DNA from: Hofstenia miamia
Taxonomy: Eukaryota > Xenacoelomorpha > Acoela
Reading direction: 5' to 3'
DNA length: 64,000 nucleotides
NCBI GenBank assembly: GCA_004352715.1
Contig: SCFE01000031.1
Span: 1,860,535 to 1,924,534 of the forward strand
The translations under genes and the position numbers were made by a program. This document shows positions 1 through 11,571 of the stretch, one piece after another. The notes under the pieces were generated by a model. That model saw only the letters and a program-made list of their open reading frames with translations. It was not told where the DNA came from and did not search any database. Numbering within the stretch: position 1 is the stretch's first letter; each line of letters starts with the position of its first letter.

Positions 1-1
1 T

Positions 2-1272
2 GAGGAAACATTCATGCTAAAGGATGTTCAGAAATTGATTAAAACAAAAACAAATTGATTGAGAAGTGTGAACAAGTCAATCTGGATAGAGAGCACTTGA
101 TGGTAAAATACTTCATTAAACAAATAGAAATGACCTCTAGAAATCTTGAAGCAAATATAGAAGATACATTGAAAATGGCAAAAGAATACAAAATGAAAGT
201 GATAGTAATTGCGAGATCCCAATGGAAAGAAGAGATGCCAGAGTTTTTACAGACATTAGAAGAGAAATTGGAAAATGTTTTTATACTGGACAAAAGTGGC
301 GAAACAATATCAGAGATGATTAACACAGATTTGCAAATCAACACCATAGCACCAGCAGAAAGAGTGATGGTCGAGCCAAAGATAGCCATAGACATGTATT
401 ACCAAGTGAGGACAATGGAGATAATTGGAATAAAAGAGCATCTGGAGGAAATAGGAAATCTGTATGTAAAGTGCAGCATGAATCAGACACCAGAGCACTT
501 GAAAAATATTATGGATGTTTGGAAAGAAATGAAAATGGAGAAACCTGTACATGAGGAATGGCCTATGATTGATATAAAATCGCCTATAAAGACGCATCAC
601 AAAACAGTGGAGATGGCACTACTAGAAATTAGAAAAGCATATGAAATGGATTCAAAACAAAACTTTAGAAATATGATTTTCGAAGAAATTAATGCACTGC
701 ATATACGAGCAAGAACGTCAATATGGATACTCAGTATAGCGTTAATGAACAATGAAAAATTGGTTTTGCCATTCAGAAGAAAAGAGAGAAAGAACATGGC
801 AAAGAATAAAAAATACGAGATAGCTATAGCACTGATACCAGTCAACATTAAACAATGGATGTTGCAATATGTTAAAATATTATTGTTATTGCCAACCAAG
901 AATGCACAACAAAAATTTGAGAAGTATTATACACAATTGTTAATGCAACAACACACACTGGGCAGACCGAGTATTCTAGAACTTGCCAACAAAACAGGAA
1001 TATGCCCTGCAGAAATAGACATATTGAATGATGAGGCGAAAGAGTTTATGTGGGGAGCTACTTTGAACACAAAACTAAGATCGCTGAAACAACAACCTTG
1101 GATGACAACTTGTAATATAATGAGAAGAGAAAGTGCCAGTACACTGGAAACAATTCAAGAAATAGAGGAAAAGGGGATAAACAAAACGATCACACATGAG
1201 ATGAAGAAGTACATTAGAGAATACCCGCAATGTGCTTATACTAAAATAATTAAGAAATCAGAAGTCATGTGA
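2..1272 (+). pseudogene. A-rich 3' ORF of an LTR retroelement, part 1; protein not recognised
   Basis: An open frame of 405 codons runs from 55 to a TGA at 1272. Another frame is open from 2 to 52 and stops just before it, so a frameshift near 50 probably joins them and the coding region enters from left of the window. The protein is rich in Met, Lys, Glu and Ile and poor in Cys, with no membrane segment or signal peptide. I find no reverse transcriptase, RNase H, integrase or protease motif. The coding strand is conspicuously A-rich. It lies in the same orientation as the polypurine tract and LTR at 2624-3740, which suggests it belongs to that retroelement. An endogenised negative-strand RNA virus gene is an alternative suggested only by the composition; neither is proven. 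Confidence 0.5.
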
Positions 1273-1412
1273 AAAGAAGGAGAAAATAGACCAATAGAAA
1301 TCATAGAAATGGTCAGCAAATCACAAGAAGAAATGAGAATGGAGGAGTTATTGCTACAATAGAATGCAATTGAACTAACCCAAACACACAGAGAGAAATA
1401 GATAAAGTCAAT

Positions 1413-2190
1413 ATGGAGAAGTGGGGTGAAAAAGAGCTGAGCAAGATATCTTGGGTCAATACAGATGATGAACATCTCTTGGTAGAAATAATGGTGAAAA
1501 GAGAGAAGATGGATAATATAGTACAGAGAATATATGGTGAGGTGTACAAAAGAGAAACAAAGTCAATGATAAAGATACTGTGTACTGAAGCATTCACGAA
1601 ACAAGAAATAAATCAGATGTTACAACAGCAAAATCAATTAGCTGTGGATATCAAATGTATTACTTCGAAATTTGTAATGAAGGCCGAAACCGCTCAAAAT
1701 CTCATGAAGCATGGATTTACCAACATGTTTTGGGAGAATATAAAAATGAGTAAAAACAATTATCCCACAACTTTCGGGATGGCAATATTACTAAAGTGCA
1801 CACTGCTGCTGACAATTTCTGTACCTATGTTATTACCAACATGGTGATTGAAGAATAAGAAGGCAGTGAAAGCACTATGGCATGAAGAAAACACATATGT
1901 GAACAAATTGGAAGAGGCAGAAAGAATTGTAAATGACGAAAGGTATAAAAAGTCGAAAGAAATATTGGTCAGAAATGATAATAAGGAGAGAATATATATT
2001 GAAGGAGAGTTAACAAACAAATAAAGAAAGTGTGGAATGAAATTGAGAAAAGAAATATGCAAATGGTAATGTTGTTCTCAGGGATAAATGACATAGTATG
2101 GGGCGAATTATGGAGTCCTCGATACAGCGACAGGTTGAGATCATAACAATGATAAGATTGGGAAAAAATGACCCGGTTCAAATAACATGA
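1413..2190 (+). pseudogene. A-rich 3' ORF of an LTR retroelement, part 2
   Basis: The frame 1413-1847 (144 codons) continues the style of the preceding ORF: Met/Lys/Glu-rich and A-rich on the coding strand. Between 1848 and 2190 coding-like stretches persist but switch frame several times. One piece around 1856-2020 has an acidic, helix-rich character. Between 1273 and 1412 two further frames carry similar sequence broken by stops. I read the whole as one decayed gene with several frameshifts. No family was recognised. Confidence 0.45.
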
Positions 2191-2196
2191 GAAGAG

Positions 2197-2616
2197 GTGA
2201 AAAATAACATAAGTGCATTTTTTGATGAAGCATCTATATCTAAGTCATTGAGGTCTACTTACAAGTTTTTCTATCCGAATACAAAAGTGCGCCCTGAATT
2301 GGCACACACAAGCAGAGTGGATCCAATGATGACGCTCATGATAGTGATTAAAGGACTGAAACTTTATGAAAAATACTACAAGGAGTTCAATGCAAAATTA
2401 AATGAACTGCGAAGCATGTGTACGATATCAAATAAACTGAAGAATCCCGTGTTTCTAAGACACAAGAAAATGGTGATGATGGAGAAGGAAGTGGTGCTTA
2501 AGTTAACTAAAGACGAGAAGTTTGAAAAAACTGAGTGGGATATGCTAGAAGCTAATACTATGATAAAGCAGGCTGTTGAAATGGTCCATGGTGAGAGAGT
2601 CGTAATCATTAATTAG
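2197..2616 (+). pseudogene. A-rich 3' ORF of an LTR retroelement, part 3 (C-terminal end)
   Basis: An open frame of 139 codons ends at TAG 2614-2616, only 7 nt before a G-rich polypurine tract and 17 nt before the presumed LTR start. The sequence includes an aromatic patch (KFFYPNTK) and a Lys/Glu/Met-rich tail. The tight spacing from stop to polypurine tract is what is expected of the last ORF of an LTR retroelement. The start at 2197 is probably not a real initiation site, because coding character continues upstream in other frames. Confidence 0.45.
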
Positions 2617-2623
2617 CTATACT

Positions 2624-2633
2624 GGAGGGGGAG
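2624..2633 (+). other. Polypurine tract before a 3' LTR
   Basis: The purine run GGAGGGGGAG is followed directly by TGTAACATTATC. A G-rich purine run abutting TG is the usual plus-strand primer and LTR boundary of LTR retroelements. It lies just downstream of the last stop codon of the broken ORF. A similar junction, GGGGGAGTGTCAAG, occurs at about 24291. Confidence 0.5.
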
Positions 2634-3740
2634 TGTAACATTATCTAATCATGTGTGGTCAAGTAGAAAGAATTGGAGGAAAGAACTAAGACTAAATTTA
2701 AATAAATATTTATTGTACACACATGATTATTATTAGTTAAATCATTTGTAAAATTATGAAGCAGTATTTTCATATTAATTAAGATTAATTTGGCAGTATA
2801 TTTGACAAATGGTAAAAGGCCGAAGTCGCAAATGCTAATTAATGCTGACATGTGTTAATCAGCAGACGAAGGAAAATCAGAAAATAGAAAATTGTCAACA
2901 ACTTAGATTTAACAGGTACTAGCCAAATATTTGATTGTTTAATAGTTTCAAGTATAAAAGTGGTGCAGTTTATTATTTTGATGATGACTAAAATTCATTG
3001 GATTTACTTCGTTTTTCTTTGTCAGGTTTATTTATTAATTATCATGGAAAGCTAAACAGTTTAGCACTAGGGTATTTGAGATGGTGGTCCACAACTTCAT
3101 TTAATGGGAGTTTGTAATGGCTTTGCACCAACATTAACGTGTTCTCCATTCAAATGGCTGTGCAGCTGGTAGCCAGTGCTTACCCAATGTGCTCTTAGGT
3201 TAGGTATAAGGATAGGGGTTTTTACTTGCTTTAGCTTTCCTATCGTTCATTGTTCGTATTATTACATTATGATCTTTCATTTAGCCCACATAGGAATTTT
3301 CAAGACTTGTTTGTATTGGTTTTTAGTGATTTTGTTATATGTAATTCTCATTAGACCAAGCTACAAACTTTCCCTTTTATTTGTGGCCGCAATGGTTGTT
3401 CACATGTATACTAGGTTAACATGTATATATTTATCTTTAGGGATATTACATGTAAGGAATTATAACAAGCTAATGCATCCCGGTTGCGAATTCCATTTAT
3501 ATTACAACCTCATTGATAACAAGAACAATCAATGCAATAAATTAATAAGTTACCACACACTGTCACTATTGTATTCTTGCACATTGTTTCATGCACTGAG
3601 TCACTGGCGTTGCAGTTGGTGTTTCTCTCGATGTTCAAGTGTCAGCTGGAATTAATTGTTATACTGTAGTTTCTTCGATTCCTCTTTGTGCTTTGCCTCA
3701 GGTCGGGTTTTTGACCCTGTACATTGTACCATCTACCTCT
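2634..3740 (+). repeat. Probable 3' LTR (end uncertain)
   Basis: It begins with TGTAACATT right after the polypurine tract and holds a TATA box about 320 nt in. Its distal part, from about 3382, is related to a second copy at 54132-54440: shared blocks include GGTTGCGAATTC followed by CATTTAT, and AGAACAATCAAT. Both copies end near a GACCCTG motif, so I place the right border near 3740. No target-site duplication was identified and the partner 5' LTR would lie outside the window. A hydrophobic ORF at 3176-3655 inside it is probably chance. Confidence 0.4.
2953..2960 (+). promoter_or_regulatory. TATA box inside the LTR
   Basis: The motif TATAAAAG sits about 320 nt inside the presumed LTR, followed by a GC-richer stretch. 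This fits the U3/R promoter of a retroelement. It is motif evidence only. Confidence 0.35.
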
Positions 3741-3872
3741 TGTCTTGCACCTAAATTACAATTGTTAGTTTAAGTATCAATATTAGTTGAACAGATATTC
3801 TTTTAATTAATACGCAACATAAAGTTAGAGCAAAGGAAGAGAGATGGAAACTTGGAATCTGTCACCTACCAT

Positions 3873-4433
3873 NNNNNNNNNNNNNNNNNNNNNNNNNNNN
3901 NNNNNNNNNNNNNNNNNNNNNNNNNNNNNNNNNNNNNNNNNNNNNNNNNNNNNNNNNNNNNNNNNNNNNNNNNNNNNNNNNNNNNNNNNNNNNNNNNNNN
4001 NNNNNNNNNNNNNNNNNNNNNNNNNNNNNNNNNNNNNNNNNNNNNNNNNNNNNNNNNNNNNNNNNNNNNNNNNNNNNNNNNNNNNNNNNNNNNNNNNNNN
4101 NNNNNNNNNNNNNNNNNNNNNNNNNNNNNNNNNNNNNNNNNNNNNNNNNNNNNNNNNNNNNNNNNNNNNNNNNNNNNNNNNNNNNNNNNNNNNNNNNNNN
4201 NNNNNNNNNNNNNNNNNNNNNNNNNNNNNNNNNNNNNNNNNNNNNNNNNNNNNNNNNNNNNNNNNNNNNNNNNNNNNNNNNNNNNNNNNNNNNNNNNNNN
4301 NNNNNNNNNNNNNNNNNNNNNNNNNNNNNNNNNNNNNNNNNNNNNNNNNNNNNNNNNNNNNNNNNNNNNNNNNNNNNNNNNNNNNNNNNNNNNNNNNNNN
4401 NNNNNNNNNNNNNNNNNNNNNNNNNNNNNNNNN
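3873..4433. other. Assembly gap (561 N)
   Basis: A run of N. Its right edge abuts a pure TA tract at 4434-4462, so the gap probably reflects failure to cross a dinucleotide array. Confidence 0.95.

Positions 4434-4462
<29 letters not shown>
4434..4462. repeat. (TA)n microsatellite at gap edge
   Basis: An uninterrupted alternating TA run of 29 nt directly after the gap; its true length is unknown because the gap truncates it. Confidence 0.9.
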
Positions 4463-4467
<5 letters not shown>

Positions 4468-6198
4468 ATAAAATTGCTATAACCTGACTCATAGATGTCT
4501 TCAACAATGTGTAATAATTTTATAATTGTAATTATTATCAAAAAGTAGAATTCTAATTATGCTATTACTAAATGTAATGGGTGGAACAAAATAATATTTA
4601 GCAGCATTTAAAAATTTTTGAGAAATTGATATCTCAAAATGTTTTTCAGCGATTATTATTATATAACAATAAAGCTTTTTGTTTTTTATACCAAAAACAA
4701 TGCACACTAAAAAAAGAGACAACAAAACTGAAGAGCTAGTGAAAAACGCAGTGCAAATTTAAGAAATTGAAACATTGTATTAATGACCAAATAAATGATC
4801 CTCATCAGGATTTTTAGCAAATTTTCAAATTTTACAAATTCACTAAAAAAAATTATTTTAAAAAAATTTGATGAAAAAGTGTACAAAAAACTGTAAAAAT
4901 TTTGTTATATCAATTTTTATCAAAAATATCCTAAATTATTTAGATTATCCAATGAAAAATGGAATAATAATTACTATAATAATAACAATAAATGACTTTA
5001 TTCACATATTTAGGTTTACAAATTAATAAATAGTCAATAAAATCCTTTTTAAGGAAGTAGCACTTGATGATTAGCATGAGTTGCAAAGGTAAACAAGACA
5101 ATAAGTACATCTATTACTAGTATTAAAATGGAATCAAGAAGAAGTCTACCAGCATTCGAAGATTATTTTACAGAAAGTTCATTATCAAATAAAATGTTTG
5201 ATAAACAATTGATGCTGTTAAAACAGAAATAAGCTGTCTTATGTTTCTTCACATGTGGTATTTGAAAAAAATTGAAATTTTATAAGAACAAATATCATTA
5301 TTTGCAATCATTTCATTAATATAAATAATAATACAAAAATCCTACCTATGGGAAACTAGAATATGACTGAATTTGCTAGAATGACAGCTTTGTAATATTT
5401 TGAAACCTTTAAAATGCACAATTTGAGCATATTCTATGTTCACATAAGCATATTGTCGAAATGGGTGCAAACAACAGTTGCATCGATTCCTTAAATGCAC
5501 CTTGTATATTATGTAAAAATTTGCTGCTCTCAATTGTATAAATATGTATTTCTACAGTAGTTGTTATTGTCTAATATACTTTCACAATATTTTGACTTTG
5601 TTACTTCTCAGAAATAATTTTTTTTGTTGTGATAAATTGTGGTGTTACCAATGGTGTTAATCTTACAATGAAACAGACATGCAACAGATGAAATATTTTG
5701 TGACTACTTTCGATAGATGGCACACAAAAATTCTGCAATTATTCAATCTATAGCCTATCTTTATAAATTGAAAAAAATTTTAAACATTTATATATCTTTT
5801 AAAATTGTTAAAATTACAAATTGGCTCTGAAAATATAGATATTTGAGCAATGGTAATTACAAATAACATAAAGGGCCTTCCAAGGATATTATAGATCTCT
5901 GGCCTTTTGCACCAATAATTTGTACTGATTTTACATGCAATTTAGTCATTTAAGTGCCCATAATTCTATAAATTTTCAACAATTGATAGATAGGCTCTGG
6001 ATTTTTGATTGGCTGTAATCTAAAGCCATTGATTAGCTCCAAAGCATTCGTAAATAGTTGTTCAATCTTTGGCCAAATGCAATTAAGTCGAGTCCTATCA
6101 TATCATTCTGCAAGATTTCCGCAGTCAGGAAAAAAAGAGGAAGAGTATTCGATTTATTTGTCATGTACTGGTAAAATGTTCTGATAGAATCTTCCTTT
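4463..6198. other. AT-rich intergenic DNA
   Basis: No ORF with coding character, RNA gene or transposon terminus was recognised. Runs of A and T and short homopolymers are common. Confidence 0.6.
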
Positions 6199-6839
6199 NN
6201 NNNNNNNNNNNNNNNNNNNNNNNNNNNNNNNNNNNNNNNNNNNNNNNNNNNNNNNNNNNNNNNNNNNNNNNNNNNNNNNNNNNNNNNNNNNNNNNNNNNN
6301 NNNNNNNNNNNNNNNNNNNNNNNNNNNNNNNNNNNNNNNNNNNNNNNNNNNNNNNNNNNNNNNNNNNNNNNNNNNNNNNNNNNNNNNNNNNNNNNNNNNN
6401 NNNNNNNNNNNNNNNNNNNNNNNNNNNNNNNNNNNNNNNNNNNNNNNNNNNNNNNNNNNNNNNNNNNNNNNNNNNNNNNNNNNNNNNNNNNNNNNNNNNN
6501 NNNNNNNNNNNNNNNNNNNNNNNNNNNNNNNNNNNNNNNNNNNNNNNNNNNNNNNNNNNNNNNNNNNNNNNNNNNNNNNNNNNNNNNNNNNNNNNNNNNN
6601 NNNNNNNNNNNNNNNNNNNNNNNNNNNNNNNNNNNNNNNNNNNNNNNNNNNNNNNNNNNNNNNNNNNNNNNNNNNNNNNNNNNNNNNNNNNNNNNNNNNN
6701 NNNNNNNNNNNNNNNNNNNNNNNNNNNNNNNNNNNNNNNNNNNNNNNNNNNNNNNNNNNNNNNNNNNNNNNNNNNNNNNNNNNNNNNNNNNNNNNNNNNN
6801 NNNNNNNNNNNNNNNNNNNNNNNNNNNNNNNNNNNNNNN
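6199..6839. other. Assembly gap (641 N)
   Basis: A run of N. The right flank begins with a mariner-like terminus, so part of a transposon may be hidden in the gap. Confidence 0.95.
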
Positions 6840-6861
6840 GGGACTTTACAATCACCCTGTA
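6840..6861 (+). mobile_element. Tc1/mariner-like terminal repeat
   Basis: The sequence GGGACTTTACAATCACCCTG followed by TATA matches the style of mariner termini (CAGGGTG..AAAGTCCC on the other strand). It resembles the end at 58814-58837, which follows a transposase relic. Only one end is visible; the body would lie in the adjacent gap. Confidence 0.45.
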
Positions 6862-7633
6862 TATATATATATATATAATTTGGATTTCAAATTTTTATTT
6901 TGTAGACTTTCCTTTATATACATATTTTGTCAACTGCAATTTAATTACATGATTTATATTTATAAATCGTATCATTAAAAATGTCCAAAATCTTATTATT
7001 TTAATTGTTTTAAATATTCTAAAAAAAATTTAGTACCTATCATAATTTAAACAATGTATGTTGTCAATGTGATTTTGAGTATTCATAACATTTTAATTAT
7101 TCTTATAATAAACGAATTTAAATTATTTAATTTTTGTATGATAGATTGAATATATAGTTTGTGTGATACAATACAAAGCATTTGTTATGCAAAATATGTC
7201 AAATTAATGATGTTTCTGATATCAAATACGGTTAGTTCAAGACAGACGCTAGTAATTAAAAGTAGATTAAAATCTGTTGTGTAACTTCATTGCAATTATA
7301 TATATAAATGCACCGACAGGTTTTCATGGTAAACCTGAGAACGCAGAATGACATGCGACCGTGTGATTACATGGTAACAACCAATCACCAACAAATACAA
7401 ATGTTCCTATGTATTAACTACACCATTGATTGCGGTTTGTGGTTTTGAATTCCGCGCTCACGTCTATAACAACAATTAACAATGTTTACATCTGGGAAAC
7501 AATCTGCACTCTTTAATCTAATAACACCTTTGAACCAACGTGCATGTTTATTATACATTATTCAGTTGTTTGCACAATAAACTGAATTTGACCCCATTAC
7601 GTTTATTGCAGTATATATATATATATATATATA
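6862..7633. other. AT-rich DNA ending in a (TA)n tract
   Basis: No gene was recognised. A short TA run occurs at 6861-6877 and another at 7612-7633 that abuts the next gap. Confidence 0.6.
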
Positions 7634-8633
7634 NNNNNNNNNNNNNNNNNNNNNNNNNNNNNNNNNNNNNNNNNNNNNNNNNNNNNNNNNNNNNNNNNNN
7701 NNNNNNNNNNNNNNNNNNNNNNNNNNNNNNNNNNNNNNNNNNNNNNNNNNNNNNNNNNNNNNNNNNNNNNNNNNNNNNNNNNNNNNNNNNNNNNNNNNNN
7801 NNNNNNNNNNNNNNNNNNNNNNNNNNNNNNNNNNNNNNNNNNNNNNNNNNNNNNNNNNNNNNNNNNNNNNNNNNNNNNNNNNNNNNNNNNNNNNNNNNNN
7901 NNNNNNNNNNNNNNNNNNNNNNNNNNNNNNNNNNNNNNNNNNNNNNNNNNNNNNNNNNNNNNNNNNNNNNNNNNNNNNNNNNNNNNNNNNNNNNNNNNNN
8001 NNNNNNNNNNNNNNNNNNNNNNNNNNNNNNNNNNNNNNNNNNNNNNNNNNNNNNNNNNNNNNNNNNNNNNNNNNNNNNNNNNNNNNNNNNNNNNNNNNNN
8101 NNNNNNNNNNNNNNNNNNNNNNNNNNNNNNNNNNNNNNNNNNNNNNNNNNNNNNNNNNNNNNNNNNNNNNNNNNNNNNNNNNNNNNNNNNNNNNNNNNNN
8201 NNNNNNNNNNNNNNNNNNNNNNNNNNNNNNNNNNNNNNNNNNNNNNNNNNNNNNNNNNNNNNNNNNNNNNNNNNNNNNNNNNNNNNNNNNNNNNNNNNNN
8301 NNNNNNNNNNNNNNNNNNNNNNNNNNNNNNNNNNNNNNNNNNNNNNNNNNNNNNNNNNNNNNNNNNNNNNNNNNNNNNNNNNNNNNNNNNNNNNNNNNNN
8401 NNNNNNNNNNNNNNNNNNNNNNNNNNNNNNNNNNNNNNNNNNNNNNNNNNNNNNNNNNNNNNNNNNNNNNNNNNNNNNNNNNNNNNNNNNNNNNNNNNNN
8501 NNNNNNNNNNNNNNNNNNNNNNNNNNNNNNNNNNNNNNNNNNNNNNNNNNNNNNNNNNNNNNNNNNNNNNNNNNNNNNNNNNNNNNNNNNNNNNNNNNNN
8601 NNNNNNNNNNNNNNNNNNNNNNNNNNNNNNNNN
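7634..8633. other. Assembly gap (1000 N)
   Basis: Exactly 1000 N, which is more likely a placeholder of unknown size than a measured gap. The left edge is a TA microsatellite. Confidence 0.95.
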
Positions 8634-8763
8634 ACCTATAAGAAGCCCTTAGTCTTGTGTAACACCACAAGGACACATTTCTTACACTAAATGACATTGC
8701 GAGTCGATTTTTAAAAGCGCAGGCGGCTTTTGTGGAAAGCGAACCGTTATTTTTTCATGCGTG

Positions 8764-9114
8764 GATCACATTGTGATGGATCAACGAGGCAGCATTTCTT
8801 CGGAAATCGTTGAAATGTTGGTGCTGCTAAAAGTCAGCAAGTTTTTGCTTACATAGCATACTTGACAAAATATAAATTTTTGCGTTTATTTGAATATTAT
8901 GTTTTTATCAACTATTCGTCTGGTTTGGGTTTGTTTAGGTGTAAAAAGTAGGAAATTCGGATGTAGGTATTGCAAAACAAAGATGTGGATGCGGGTTGGA
9001 TGCGAGCATGTTCAGACGGCAGTGCGATTGTGAGCTGTGTACAAATTTGAACATAGATAAGGTGTGGGCATGAAGACTGTGGGTGCAGGTTGGGTTGGGT
9101 ATGGGTCTACCCTT
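8764..9114 (+). mobile_element. Possible 3' end of a hAT element
   Basis: The plus strand at about 8776-8840 can be read as DQRGSISSEIVEMLVLLK, which resembles the last helix of hAT dimerisation domains. Downstream lies an unusually G-rich stretch (8970-9114) ending in GGGTCTACCCTTG, in the style of hAT termini. No second terminus or target duplication was found; the other end would be in or beyond the gap at 7634-8633. Tentative. Confidence 0.3.
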
Positions 9115-10033
9115 GATTACAAATTCCTATGTAGGAATTGAAATCCCTGTGTATAGTATTGCAATTATAAATTTGAAGTAATACATTGTATTGAAGTAAA
9201 AAATGATAAATTATATAACTTTGCATATTTAGAATCTGAAAAAACTTTCGGACTGTCACGACCGCAACGTTTGAGAGCCGCATTGTACTGGACCGAAACA
9301 CAGTCCTGCCAGGTCCACTTTTAGCTCTAGGTGTCCATTTAAATGAACAAGCGATTTCTCCAAATTTTCTAACAATTTCTCGTGAAATATAAACAAATCT
9401 ATTAGTGAAAGTGGTCGAATATTCGGTGAAAAGTTAAAATTGAAAACTTCTATTGGCAAGCGTTATAAAAATATCCGGAACTGCATACATTTCAATTCCA
9501 CAGGTTTGAGCTTAAATTTTCAGCTCATGTTTATCTCTTAACCAATCTTATTGAGATGTGCCTCGTGGAAATGAGAAATTCTAACAGTGAATGGTCTTTA
9601 AAATTTATAGAGGATCTCCTCCTCTACCCAGTGGCACTGTCTGATTTTTGGATATCTTTTTTTTCAAGAGCCGATAAAAATTTAGAAAGTTCTTAAGCAA
9701 TTTAACCTCATTGTCTACGAATTTTTGAAAACTTTAAATAGATTTTGAAAAAATTTTCAAACGAAAATAGATCAAGAACTGACAAAGATATCCAAAATCT
9801 CCTCAATAATTTTGTTGTTAATTCACAACCCAGTACTTTCCACTGAAGCATGTCGTCGCAAGAATTTTCCAGCAGAAGGCGCCTCAATGGATTTCGGAGG
9901 TATACCTACAATAATTTCTATGAACATTAGGTTGAGAGAGAATTCAAATTTTCTTTGAAAAATTTTAAAATACTTTTTAAAGTACTTTATACTTAGGAAT
10001 ATACACTAGTACAAATTTTATACATTACACCAG
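9115..10033. other. Intergenic DNA
   Basis: A 67-codon minus-strand frame at 9256-9459 has no recognisable similarity and no splice context, so it is not called. Nothing else was recognised. Confidence 0.5.
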
Positions 10034-10058
10034 TAATAATAATAGTAATAATAATAAC
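10034..10058. repeat. (TAA)n tract, likely 3' tail of LINE-A
   Basis: A near-perfect TAA trinucleotide run lies just beyond the C-terminal end of the minus-strand LINE ORF. Simple trinucleotide tails of this type terminate I/Jockey-like LINEs. Confidence 0.6.
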
Positions 10059-10125
10059 AAACTTTAATTAAGCTTACAATACAGTAAACTACACTACAAA
10101 CTACAAAACTAAAAAATAAATATAA

Positions 10126-10836
10126 TTAATAACATGAGAAATATCGATCTGGGAATATGGTCTTTGATGAGAATAGTTTCGGTGGATTGTTTTTTCTTAA
10201 TTTTAATGTAGCGTATTCAGTTCTTTTGCTAATGAATTGTTTTAGTCGATGTTTTTGAGAGTATTCAATGTGTTGATGTAATGCTTTGTCTTTTGCTTTA
10301 ATGATGTTAAAAATATTTAATTTTTTAGTAATAAGTTTATATTTAAACGCTTTCTTGTATATGTTGTTAAGCTTAGATAAAGATGTTTCTGATTCACCTG
10401 CATATACTTGTATGCCGTAAATTATAACAGAATTAACTAGGGAATTAAATAAAATTTCAGTTTCATCTTGATTTAAAAATCTTTTTCCTTTTAATATTAT
10501 ATAGAAATTTCTCATTGATCTTTTATAAACTTGAGCAATATGTTTTTTAAATGAAAGCTTGTTATTTATGGTANCATATACTTGTATGCCGTAAATTATA
10601 ATAGAATTAACTAGGGAATTAAATAAAATTTCAGTTTCACCTTGATTTAAAAATCTTTTTACTTTTAATATTATATAGAAATTTCTCATTGATCTTTTAT
10701 AAACTTGAGCAATATGTTTTTTAAATGAAAGCTTGTTATTTATGGTAAATCCAAGATATTTCATTGTTGTTACTGAGGAATAGCAATCAATTTTAGATAT
10801 ATTATCAACAAATTTTCTCTTCAATGGTATAATCAT
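10126..10836 (-). pseudogene. LINE-A reverse transcriptase, C-terminal part
   Basis: The minus-strand frame carries the motif MKYLGFTINNKLSFKKHI, the conserved YLG block after the RT palm, followed by the usual thumb and C-terminal region (NSLVNS..IYGIQVY). The frame contains the YLG-to-YGIQVY block twice because 10401-10573 and 10575-10747 are near-identical copies on either side of one N. The few mismatches suggest two haplotypes or contig ends, so the real protein is about 58 residues shorter than the frame. Confidence 0.8.
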
Positions 10837-11571
10837 TTCCAGCGACTTTCTATAATTAATTTCAAATTTGTTTTCTTCATACCAAGATTTGATCTTATCA
10901 TTAATTAAATTTGCTAAAGTCTAAATTTTCAAGAGTTGGAAGACAAATCAGTGTATCATCAGCATACTTAATAATAGAACCATTTGAAATATTTTAAGAG
11001 TCACAATTTAAAGAATCAATACATATATTGAACAGAAATGGGCCACAAACGGAGCCTTGAGGAACACCTTTGTTGATCTTTTCCATATCCGAAAGTCTGT
11101 TATTATATTTAACCATTTGTTGTCTATTCCCAATAAAACTATCAAGCCAATTAATGATGTACGGATTTAATTGTGTTATATTGTTTAATTTTTCAAATAA
11201 AATGTAGTGATTTACATTGTCAAAGACTTTCTTGATATCAATGCTGATTAATCTTACATAATCATAATTTTCATTTTTGTATGACAGAATTCTATTTTGC
11301 AGTTCAATAACAGCATTTGTTGTTGTTCCATTTGTTCGGAATCCATGCTGATTTATATTTAAATGATTATTGTAGATATCTTTGATGTGAAAATAAAATA
11401 TAAGTTTTTCAAACGTTCATGACAATATATAGGTGATGCTAATTGGTCTTAAATTATGTAGTTTTGCCGGTTGTGATTTTGGAATTGGTATTATCATAGC
11501 AGTTTTCCAAATTGCCGGGAATTTAGCAGTTCTTAGCGATTCCGTAAATATATAATGAACTATTGGTGTAA
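10837..11571 (-). pseudogene. LINE-A reverse transcriptase core
   Basis: Translating the minus strand across frames gives, in order, GFRTNGTTTNAVIEL near 11340, motif A as SIDIKKVFDNVNH near 11230, GVPQGS at about 11052-11070 and the catalytic YADD at 10966-10955. Premature stops and shifts separate these blocks, so this copy cannot make active enzyme. Confidence 0.8.

Noticed and set aside
2-2616. Endogenous negative-strand RNA virus gene
   Set aside because: Composition would fit, but no polymerase or nucleoprotein motif was recognised and the polypurine tract/LTR context points to a retroelement. Kept only as an alternative.
3176-3655. 159-codon hydrophobic frame resembling a membrane protein
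   Set aside because: It lies inside the LTR-like repeat, is not conserved as a frame in the copy at 54132-54440, and has no recognisable motif.
3825-4541. Frames spanning N runs here and at the other gaps
   Set aside because: They consist almost entirely of undetermined residues plus IYIY peptides from TA repeats.
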